Assembly (NCBI GenBank): GCA_964460185.1
Contig: CAYWTM010000168.1
Span: forward strand, 1-5,317
Origin: JAVJPJ01 sp040217295
GTDB lineage: Bacteria > Pseudomonadota > Alphaproteobacteria > Rhodobacterales > Rhodobacteraceae
DNA: 5,317 bases
Direction: 5' to 3'
Program-made: the position numbers and the translations under genes
In this document: in pieces, positions 1 to 5,317 of the stretch
Position numbering within the stretch: the stretch's first letter is position 1
Layout of the letters: every line of letters begins with the position of its first letter
The notes under the pieces: model-generated
What the model was told of the DNA's origin: nothing
Seen by the model: only the letters and a program-made list of their open reading frames with translations
Databases searched by the model: none

Positions 1-106
1 GCTTGCAGGGGCCGCACCATTCGGCCCAGAAATCCACCACAACGGGGATATCGGACTGGCGTACTTCTGCGTCGAACGTGTCGTCGGAAACAGCAATGGT
101 TGCCAT
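1..106 (-). CDS. trxA: Thioredoxin TrxA, N-terminal 35 codons (3' part outside window)
   Basis: This is the start of a classical cytoplasmic thioredoxin, a small protein that reduces disulfides in client enzymes and is itself recharged by thioredoxin reductase. The 35 visible residues begin MATIAVSDDTF and run into the family core VVVDFWAEWCGPCK. The redox pair is Cys31 and Cys34 of the WCGPC active site, and Asp25 matches the buried acidic residue conserved in thioredoxins. A full protein would be about 105 residues, so roughly two thirds lies beyond the left edge. The ATG at 104-106 is chosen because it gives the usual short lead before the first strand and has a GGAGGG Shine-Dalgarno nine bases upstream. 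No signal peptide is present, so the protein is cytoplasmic. It follows addA by 63 bases on the same strand and may be co-transcribed with it, but a separate promoter candidate lies in the gap. Family assignment is near certain. The symbol assumes this is the main housekeeping thioredoxin. Confidence 0.96.
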   Translation of the reverse strand, partial: MATIAVSDDTFDAEVRQSDIPVVVDFWAEWCGPCK

Positions 107-169
107 GGTGTCAGGCCCTCCAGGCGCAATGATTTCGGACACGCAACCTAGGTAGCATGGTCCGCAGCG
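107..169 (-). other. addA-trxA intergenic region, no terminator seen
   Basis: This 63-base gap holds most of the trxA promoter candidate and the trxA ribosome binding site. I see no GC-rich hairpin followed by a T run on the minus strand, so nothing here marks an intrinsic terminator for addB-addA. Read-through into trxA is therefore likely, in addition to any initiation within the gap. No small open reading frame or RNA gene is evident. Confidence 0.6.
116..121 (-). promoter_or_regulatory. Shine-Dalgarno site of trxA (GGAGGG)
   Basis: On the minus strand GGAGGG lies nine bases before the trxA ATG and matches the anti-Shine-Dalgarno end of 16S rRNA well. It supports the ATG at 104-106 as the start. 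It is clearly stronger than the AAAGG ahead of addA, which fits high independent expression of thioredoxin. Confidence 0.85.
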
Positions 170-173
170 TCAA
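145..173 (-). promoter_or_regulatory. Candidate sigma70-type promoter for trxA
   Basis: Reading the minus strand, TTGACG (168-173, five of six matches to the -35 consensus) is followed after exactly 17 bases by TAGGTT (145-150). That -10 box is weak at three of six matches, but it keeps the important second A and last T. Transcription would start near 137-139, giving a leader of about 30 bases with the GGAGGG site near its middle. The -35 box overlaps the TGA stop of addA (170-172), so the promoter is packed into the end of the preceding gene. The -10 box overlaps an 8-base palindrome, ACCTAGGT (146-153), and a 5-base inverted repeat (GTCCG 160-164, CGGAC 136-140) surrounds the region. Either could bind a regulator or be chance. 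This is a motif match only, with no direct evidence of activity. Confidence 0.5.
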
Positions 174-3100
174 GCACCCCTAGCACGATCCAGCGCAGCA
201 GACACGATATCATGTGGCAAGATCATCAACTCGGCGGTCCGCGACCACAAGATTGCAGTTTCGATCCGCCGGTCCGGGTAGATCGCGGCCAGCATCGCCG
301 CATAGGCCCCCATCTGCCGCAACAGGCCCTCGGGCACCTCCTGGGGTCGGTCGGGCACCACGGCGTTGGTCTTGAAATCGATCGCCGTCACGGTGTCGTC
401 CGTGACCAGCAGGCGGTCGATGATGCCCATTATCGGCCCGCCAATAAGATCGCTTTCGCCCGTCAGCGCCACCTCGGCCAGTGTATCCGGCGCAAAGATC
501 GCGGACAGATGCCGCGCGGTCAGAACACGGGTGGCTTCGCTCAGCACATCGGCCTGCAGGACGTCGGCGACCTCACCGGGGTCCAGCGCAAGGATACCCG
601 GCGCGGCCTCGATCCAGGACGGCTCGGGCAGCTTCGGCAGGTGTTCCAGCAGCAAATGCACCAGGCGCCCGCGCCGCTTGGCCTCGACCTCGGACAGGCC
701 ATCGCCCTGCAGGGCCTTGGCTCCGCCCAGATCCGATGGCGTGCGCGCCTTGGCCGCGCGTTTGCTGGTGGGTGCTGCGTGGTTCACCCAATCGGGCAAG
801 ATCGCGGGCCCGGCTGCATCTTGCGGGCCAACGCGCGCCATGGGCGACCAGTCACCGCTTTCCAGGCGCATTCCCTGGCCGGGCAATTCGGGCAGCAGCA
901 ACGGCACCGCGCCCGATGCCTCCATCGCGTCCCGGATGCCAAGATACCACGCCCTGGAGACCTGTTTGCCCATGTCGCCCGACCCGGCAATGATCAGCCA
1001 GCTTTCCGCCCGCGTCATCGCGACATAGAGCAGGCGGTTGCGTTCCTCGGCGTCGGCCTGATCCCTCGCATCAAGGGCCGCACGCACCGCGTCGGGCGCG
1101 TCAGAGGATTTTGCCCAGACCATCGGGCCACCCTCGGGCATCACCAGCCTGATCTGCCCGCCCCCCCCTTTGGGCGGAGAAGTATCCGGCAAGATCACCA
1201 CCGGGGCCTCCAGCCCCTTGGCACCATGCACGGTCATCACCCGGATCTGGCCATTGGGCTGCGCCAGATCGCGTTTCACCGTGACCTGACCGGATTCCAG
1301 CCACCCCACGAACCCGGTCAGCGACGGCACCTCCATCCGCTCATAGGCCAGAGCCTGCGCCAGCATCGCGTCGATGCCATCCTCGGCCTCCGGCCCCATG
1401 CGCGCGACCAGGCGGCGCCTTGCATCATGGCGGATCAGGGCCCGTTCCAGCAGATCATAAGGGCGCAGATATTCGGCCTGGTTACGCAGATCCTGCAGCA
1501 TCTCGACCGTCTGCGGCCAATCCCCGGCGCGTTCTTGCAAGGCCCGCCACAGGTAGCTGCCGCGCCCATGGGCCAGCTGGAACACCTCATCCTCCGACCA
1601 GCCGCCGATGGGCGATCGCAGAACGGCCGCCAGTGACAGGTCGTCTTCGGGCAGGGCCAGGAACTGCATCAAGGCGATCAGGTCCCTGACCGCCAGGGGT
1701 TCTGCAATCTGGGCGCGGTCCACGCCTGCGATGGGCAGCCCCCGGGCCTTGAGCGCGGCAATGATCTTGCGGAACCGGGGGGACCGCCGCTGCACGAGGA
1801 TCAGGATATCGCCCGCCTCGACCGGACGGCGTTTGTCATCGACGGTCACCGGTTCGCCGCGCGCGATCATATCCTCGATCCGGTCTGCCAGCGCGCGCGC
1901 CAACAGGTTCGAGTGATGATCGCTCGACACGATATCCTGCGGGTCGTCCCACGCGACCTGCTCGGGCTTTTCCTTTTCGCTTTCGATCAGCGGCCACAGA
2001 TCCACACGGCCCGGCATCTCGCCATGAAACGCCTTGTGCTGGACACCCGGCCCGACACCCGGTTCCCCCGCCCCGGATGCAACGGCATCCACCAGCCGCA
2101 GGATCGTGGGCGATGAGCGGAAAGAATACACCAGTTCCTTGGACTGGAACGGCATGTTCACCTGTTCCAGCCGTTCGGCGAACAGATCGCGCATGCGATC
2201 GAACCCGGCCGGGTCGGCGCCCTGGAAGGAATAGATCGACTGTTTCTTGTCACCCACGACAAAGATCGTCCGCCGCACGTCCGCGCGTGCGCCTTCGCCG
2301 GCGGCGAAATCCTCGGCCAGTTGCTTGACGATTTCCCACTGTTCGGGGCTGGTATCCTGCGCCTCGTCCACAAGGATATGGTCGATCCCGCCATCCAGCC
2401 GGAACAGCACCCATTGCGCGACGCCCGGCGCCGTCAGGAGCTTGCGGGTCGCGCCGATCAGGTCGTCGAAATCGAGCCAGCCCCGCGCGGATTTGGCGGA
2501 TCGGTAGGCCGGCAGAAACGCCGCCGCGAATTGGTGGAGCGCCGCCGTCCGCCGTGCCGTGACCAGCGCAAGGCGGAGGTGGCGGGCCGCCTCGACGCGT
2601 ACCATCAGGGCGTTGAGCGGATCCATATCCCCGCCGATGGCCTTGCGCACCCCGGCATTGCCGATGGCGTCGACCTTGGCGGTAAAGGGCGCCTTCGCAT
2701 CCTTGCCGGTGAGAAACGCATCTTCCAGCATCTCGAGATCTGCCAACCCAGGTGAATCCCACGTCACCCGTGACAATGCCATATGCGCCTTGGCGGTGCT
2801 GCGCCCCTCAGGATCGAGATGGGGGGTAACGCGGGCGGCCATGTCTGCCTCCCCCCCCAGGATCACGCGGTCCAGGATGTCGCGCGCCGTCAGACCCGGA
2901 TCAATACCCGCCCAGCCGCAGATCGCGGGCCAGTCCCACGGATCGGACAGCTTTTCCGCCTGCCCCGCGACCCGCGTGGCCAGCGCCATCAACCCGTCGT
3001 CATCGCTCAGATGCGCGGCCAGCCCGTCGATGGCGCCCTGGTCCGCAGGATCATCGGCCATCCGGTCCAGCAGATCCGCGATCAGCCGCCGCTGCACGCG

Positions 3101-3538
3101 TTCGTCGATTTCCGTGAAACCCGGGCTGACGCCGGCCTCCAGCGGGAACCGCCGCAAGACCGAGGAACAAAAGGAATGGATCGTCTGTATCTTGAGCCCA
3201 CCCGGCGCCTCGATCGCGCGGGCAAACAGCGTGCGCGCCTGGCGCAAGACCTCATCGGACATCCCGGTCACGCCGACATCACCCAAAGTGCTGCGCAGCG
3301 CGCCGTCATCCAGCATCGCCCATTGGCCCAACCGCTGGAAAAGGCGGTTCTGCATCTCCATCGCGGCGGCCTTGGTGTAGGTCAGGCACAAGATACGCTC
3401 GGGTGCGACCCCCTCGAGCAACAGCCGCGCCACCCGGTCGGTCAGAACCCGCGTCTTGCCCGAGCCCGCATTCGCGCTGAGCCATGTCGAGATGTTCGGC
3501 GCCGCCGCCCGGACCTGTGCCCGCGATGCATCGTTCAT
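170..3538 (-). CDS. addA: AddA: helicase-nuclease subunit of AddAB double-strand break repair enzyme
   Basis: AddA is the motor and one of the two nucleases of AddAB, which unwinds and resects double-strand DNA ends before RecA-mediated repair. At 1122 residues it is a usual length for the alphaproteobacterial form. Superfamily 1 helicase motifs appear in order: Walker A ANAGSGKT (22-29), LTYTKAAAMEM (52-62), IQTIHSFC (117-124), Walker B VDEAQD (390-395), VVGDKKQSIYSFQGA (427-441), YSFRSS (471-476), VMTVHGAKGLE (767-777) and LLYVAMTRAE (836-845, Arg843 as arginine finger). The C-terminal RecB-type PD-(D/E)XK nuclease is intact: His961, Asp1041 in GIIDRLL, Asp1054 and Lys1056 in IDFKTN, and Gln1075/Tyr1079 in RQMGAY. 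The ATG overlaps the addB stop as ATGA, and AAAGG lies seven bases upstream, so translation is probably coupled to addB. The coding strand has two G8 tracts (codons near 227-230 and 791-793), both in frame. No truncation or frameshift is seen. Identification is very secure. Confidence 0.97.
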   Translation of the reverse strand: MNDASRAQVRAAAPNISTWLSANAGSGKTRVLTDRVARLLLEGVAPERILCLTYTKAAAMEMQNRLFQRLGQWAMLDDGALRSTLGDVGVTGMSDEVLRQARTLFARAIEAPGGLKIQTIHSFCSSVLRRFPLEAGVSPGFTEIDERVQRRLIADLLDRMADDPADQGAIDGLAAHLSDDDGLMALATRVAGQAEKLSDPWDWPAICGWAGIDPGLTARDILDRVILGGEADMAARVTPHLDPEGRSTAKAHMALSRVTWDSPGLADLEMLEDAFLTGKDAKAPFTAKVDAIGNAGVRKAIGGDMDPLNALMVRVEAARHLRLALVTARRTAALHQFAAAFLPAYRSAKSARGWLDFDDLIGATRKLLTAPGVAQWVLFRLDGGIDHILVDEAQDTSPEQWEIVKQLAEDFAAGEGARADVRRTIFVVGDKKQSIYSFQGADPAGFDRMRDLFAERLEQVNMPFQSKELVYSFRSSPTILRLVDAVASGAGEPGVGPGVQHKAFHGEMPGRVDLWPLIESEKEKPEQVAWDDPQDIVSSDHHSNLLARALADRIEDMIARGEPVTVDDKRRPVEAGDILILVQRRSPRFRKIIAALKARGLPIAGVDRAQIAEPLAVRDLIALMQFLALPEDDLSLAAVLRSPIGGWSEDEVFQLAHGRGSYLWRALQERAGDWPQTVEMLQDLRNQAEYLRPYDLLERALIRHDARRRLVARMGPEAEDGIDAMLAQALAYERMEVPSLTGFVGWLESGQVTVKRDLAQPNGQIRVMTVHGAKGLEAPVVILPDTSPPKGGGGQIRLVMPEGGPMVWAKSSDAPDAVRAALDARDQADAEERNRLLYVAMTRAESWLIIAGSGDMGKQVSRAWYLGIRDAMEASGAVPLLLPELPGQGMRLESGDWSPMARVGPQDAAGPAILPDWVNHAAPTSKRAAKARTPSDLGGAKALQGDGLSEVEAKRRGRLVHLLLEHLPKLPEPSWIEAAPGILALDPGEVADVLQADVLSEATRVLTARHLSAIFAPDTLAEVALTGESDLIGGPIMGIIDRLLVTDDTVTAIDFKTNAVVPDRPQEVPEGLLRQMGAYAAMLAAIYPDRRIETAILWSRTAELMILPHDIVSAALDRARGA
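1158..1177 (-). repeat. G8 tract inside a 6-bp GC hairpin within addA
   Basis: On the addA coding strand a run of eight G (1161-1168) encodes part of a Lys-Gly-Gly-Gly-Gly stretch at about residues 790-794. The surrounding CCGCCC (1172-1177) and GGGCGG (1158-1163) are perfect reverse complements with an 8-base loop AAAGGGGG. The G tract thus forms part of the loop and most of the 3' arm. It lies between helicase motifs V and VI. The repeat itself is directly visible. Any biological effect is inference. Confidence 0.6.
2820..2859 (-). repeat. G8 tract facing a C6 tract (7-bp inverted repeat) within addA
   Basis: The coding strand reads a run of eight G (2851-2858), spanning Leu-Gly-Gly-Glu codons at about residues 227-230, followed 24 bases later by a run of six C (2821-2826). 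TGGGGGG and CCCCCCA form a 7-base inverted repeat with a 26-base loop. Because there are more G than C, pairing could occur in several registers. The tract lies in the weakly conserved region between the TIHSFC motif and the Walker B motif. It may be chance in a G+C-rich gene. Confidence 0.5.
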
Positions 3539-5317
3539 CGGGCTGCCTTTCGTCCGACAGGGATCACAACCGGCGTGTCGCTCTCATCCCATTCGCCGTA
3601 GCGCGCCAGGTGGTCGTAATCACCCTTGAAACGGGTATCCTTGATCGACCGGCGCGACGGGAAACCGTTGTCTGGGTCCGCCATGTGCGCCAGCCGTGTC
3701 AGGAATTCGGCCTGGATGGCCGCAAGTGCGGACGCATCCGGCACATGGCCTGCAACCTCGGGTTTCGATCCGAGGCCGATATAGGCGATCTTGCCGACGG
3801 AAACCGGACCGGGCGGGTCGAATGCGCCCGCCTCGATCATCAGGGCCTCAAGCCACAGCTGCTTGTTGAACGCCTTTTCCTCCTTTTCGGTGGGTGGACT
3901 TCCGGTCTTGTAGTCGTAGATCGCATAGCTTCCGCCATGGCCCTGGTCGATCCGGTCCGCCGTGCCGCGCAGGATGACGCCGGTGCCCGGCACCTCCCAT
4001 TGGCCCTTGGCCTCTTGCAAAAGCGGGCGGCCCCAGGCGCGCAGGTCGCCCTCCACCTCCATCACGAAATCGGCGACCCGGGCCAGGCGCGCCAGCCACA
4101 ACCGGCGCGCGGCGGGCCATGGCGCTTCGGTGTCAAGAACGTCCTCGGCGATCTGCATCAGCAGGCGCGTCCCGGCCCCCGCGTCCGGCAGGCCGGTTTC
4201 GGTTTCCTTGACAAAGCGCGCCATGACGGCGTGCAGAACCGTCCCCCGCAACCGCACGTCCGGCCCGGCCCGCAGGGGATCAAGCGCCCGCAACCGCAGC
4301 ACCCGCCGCGCGTAGACCGCGTAGGGGTCGCGGATCAGGCGTTCGACCTCGGTCACGCTCAATTCCTTCGGGCGCGCATTGGCGGGGGGCGCGGGGGCGG
4401 GGCGCGGTTCCGCATCGACGCGGGCCTCGGGCGTCACAAGCCGTTCGGCCATCGCCAGGTACCGCGCCCCACGGTCCCGCATGTCGGCAAGCGCAGCGCG
4501 TGCCTCGCCCCCCGATCCATCCAGAAGGTTCACCAGCCGGTTCAGCCAGCGCGAGGCGACGGTATCGGTTTCAGAATCGCGCCTTGCGCGGGTCACCCAA
4601 ACCTCGGGCGCGGCCATCGCCTGTTGAAAATCATGGGCCGACAGGCCGATCACCCGGTCGGGCAGACGCAACCCCGCCTCGGATCGCAATGCGCGGTTCA
4701 GCCATGGATCGGCGGCCGGCGCCATCGGCCACGTGCCTTCGTTCAGGCCGGCCAGGATCATCAGGCTGGCGCCCTGCACGCGCGCCTCCTGCGTGCCCCA
4801 GATCAGGATATCGGCGTGTGGATACAGGCTTTGCCGTGCTTCGCGGTCTTCGGTCAGCGCCGTGAACAGGTCGCGGTAATCCAGAGCCGTCATCACGCCG
4901 CCGGCCGCGGCCTCGGCCCGCAGTTCCGCCAGCAGATGTTCGGCCGCCTCGCCGGCCTCTTTCTCGTACAGCCCGCCCGCGCCCTCGCCATCGGGACCGG
5001 CGGCCAGCGCCTCGGCGCGGGCGATATGGCGCGACACCCGGTCTTCCATCGCCATGGCGCCAGGAACGGGCGCGGCCATCGCGTGATCGGCAAGCCATGC
5101 GACCCATGCCATCGCCCCCGGATCATCGGTGCGCTTTTCGGCCCAGTCCACCAGCCGCGCCCGATCCGGCAGGCCCGCAACCCGCCGCAACACCTCAAGC
5201 TCCAGGTCGCGGGTGCGCCGCAGATGCGGGCCGCGATCGCTACCCGTGTGGCACAAAGCATGCTTGAGAACCACGATCACCGCCTCGGCATCTGCGGGCG
5301 CGGCCTCAAGTTCGGCG
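3535..5317 (-). CDS. addB: AddB: second subunit of AddAB nuclease, C-terminal 593 residues (5' end outside window)
   Basis: AddB is the partner of AddA. It has a degenerate helicase fold and a second RecB-type nuclease. The frame stays open to the right edge, so the GTG at 5278-5280 is an internal codon, not a start. Full alphaproteobacterial AddB is about 1000 residues, so some 400 are missing, including any Walker A. In visible numbering the helicase-like part includes ILAGLNEGTWP (187-197) and TRARRDSETD (242-251). An Ala/Pro-rich linker (about 300-316) leads to the nuclease half, which begins at LSVTEVERLIRDPYAVYAR. The nuclease residues are present: His362 in GTVLHAVM, Asp454 in GTADRID, Asp468 and Lys470 in YDYKTG, and Gln486 in KQLWLEA. 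The visible part has one cysteine, near the right edge, so the four-cysteine iron-sulfur site of Bacillus AddB is not complete here. The TGA overlaps the addA ATG. The product is cytoplasmic, with no signal or membrane segment in the visible part. Confidence 0.95.
   Translation of the reverse strand, partial: AELEAAPADAEAVIVVLKHALCHTGSDRGPHLRRTRDLELEVLRRVAGLPDRARLVDWAEKRTDDPGAMAWVAWLADHAMAAPVPGAMAMEDRVSRHIARAEALAAGPDGEGAGGLYEKEAGEAAEHLLAELRAEAAAGGVMTALDYRDLFTALTEDREARQSLYPHADILIWGTQEARVQGASLMILAGLNEGTWPMAPAADPWLNRALRSEAGLRLPDRVIGLSAHDFQQAMAAPEVWVTRARRDSETDTVASRWLNRLVNLLDGSGGEARAALADMRDRGARYLAMAERLVTPEARVDAEPRPAPAPPANARPKELSVTEVERLIRDPYAVYARRVLRLRALDPLRAGPDVRLRGTVLHAVMARFVKETETGLPDAGAGTRLLMQIAEDVLDTEAPWPAARRLWLARLARVADFVMEVEGDLRAWGRPLLQEAKGQWEVPGTGVILRGTADRIDQGHGGSYAIYDYKTGSPPTEKEEKAFNKQLWLEALMIEAGAFDPPGPVSVGKIAYIGLGSKPEVAGHVPDASALAAIQAEFLTRLAHMADPDNGFPSRRSIKDTRFKGDYDHLARYGEWDESDTPVVIPVGRKAAR
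3546..3551 (-). promoter_or_regulatory. Probable ribosome binding site of addA inside addB
   Basis: GAAAGG on the minus strand ends seven bases before the addA ATG. It is a modest Shine-Dalgarno match with normal spacing and lies within the last codons of addB. Together with the ATGA overlap it supports the ATG at 3536-3538 as the true start, and suggests that ribosomes finishing addB help initiate addA. Confidence 0.6.

Noticed and set aside
136..164. Intrinsic terminator between addA and trxA, from the GTCCG/CGGAC inverted repeat
   Set aside because: The arms are only five bases with a 19-base gap, and no T run follows on the minus strand, so it does not look like a terminator.
764..771. 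GCTGGTGG, the E. coli Chi octamer, on the plus strand inside addA
   Set aside because: E. coli Chi is read by RecBCD. AddAB enzymes use other, lineage-specific sequences, and I do not know the one for this organism. A single octamer in 5.3 kb of G+C-rich DNA carries no weight.
212..1636. A 474-codon open frame on the plus strand opposite addA, and a similar 272-codon frame at 2783-3601
   Set aside because: Both are in the register where each antisense codon is the reverse complement of an addA codon. Stops appear there only where addA uses TTA, CTA or TCA, which are rare in this high-G+C gene. The translations are rich in His, Gln, Arg and Pro, show no recognisable motifs, and lie over a well-supported gene.
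4370..4420. G-rich plus-strand stretch as a possible G-quadruplex or repeat element
   Set aside because: It encodes the Ala/Pro-rich linker of AddB on the other strand, and proline and alanine codons alone explain the composition.
5278..5280. GTG as a possible start of a shorter 581-residue AddB
   Set aside because: The reading frame continues upstream to the window edge without a stop, no Shine-Dalgarno precedes the GTG, and the following residues are mid-protein AddB sequence.

Overview
The window carries part of a chromosomal DNA-repair operon, transcribed entirely on the minus strand. It most likely comes from an alphaproteobacterium of the Rhodobacterales (Rhodobacter/Roseobacter group). 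The evidence is high G+C, few TTA, CTA or TCA codons, AddA and AddB proteins of the alphaproteobacterial type, and the gene order addB - addA - trxA, which I recall as common in that order. No mobile elements, tRNAs, rRNAs or CRISPR arrays were seen. This is core genome.

Layout, in the direction of transcription (right to left). At 5317-3535 lie the last 593 codons of addB, whose 5' end is outside the window. It is followed, with a 4-base ATGA stop/start overlap, by the complete addA (3538-170, 1122 residues). A 63-base intergenic stretch (107-169) then leads to the first 35 codons of trxA (106-1), cut off just after its WCGPCK active site. A good sigma70-type promoter candidate for trxA starts inside the addA stop codon, and a GGAGGG ribosome binding site precedes the trxA ATG.

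How the genes work together. AddA and AddB form the AddAB helicase-nuclease, the functional counterpart of RecBCD. It resects double-strand DNA ends and prepares a 3' single-stranded tail for RecA. AddA carries an intact superfamily 1 helicase and an intact RecB-family nuclease site. AddB contributes a second RecB-family nuclease, which also looks intact. TrxA is a general cytoplasmic disulfide reductase. Its link to the repair genes is positional, and it probably has its own promoter.

I found no previously undescribed system. The points most worth a second look are two 8-base G tracts in the addA coding strand, each within a potential hairpin, the compact trxA promoter overlapping the addA stop, and the lack of iron-sulfur-type cysteines around the AddB nuclease.
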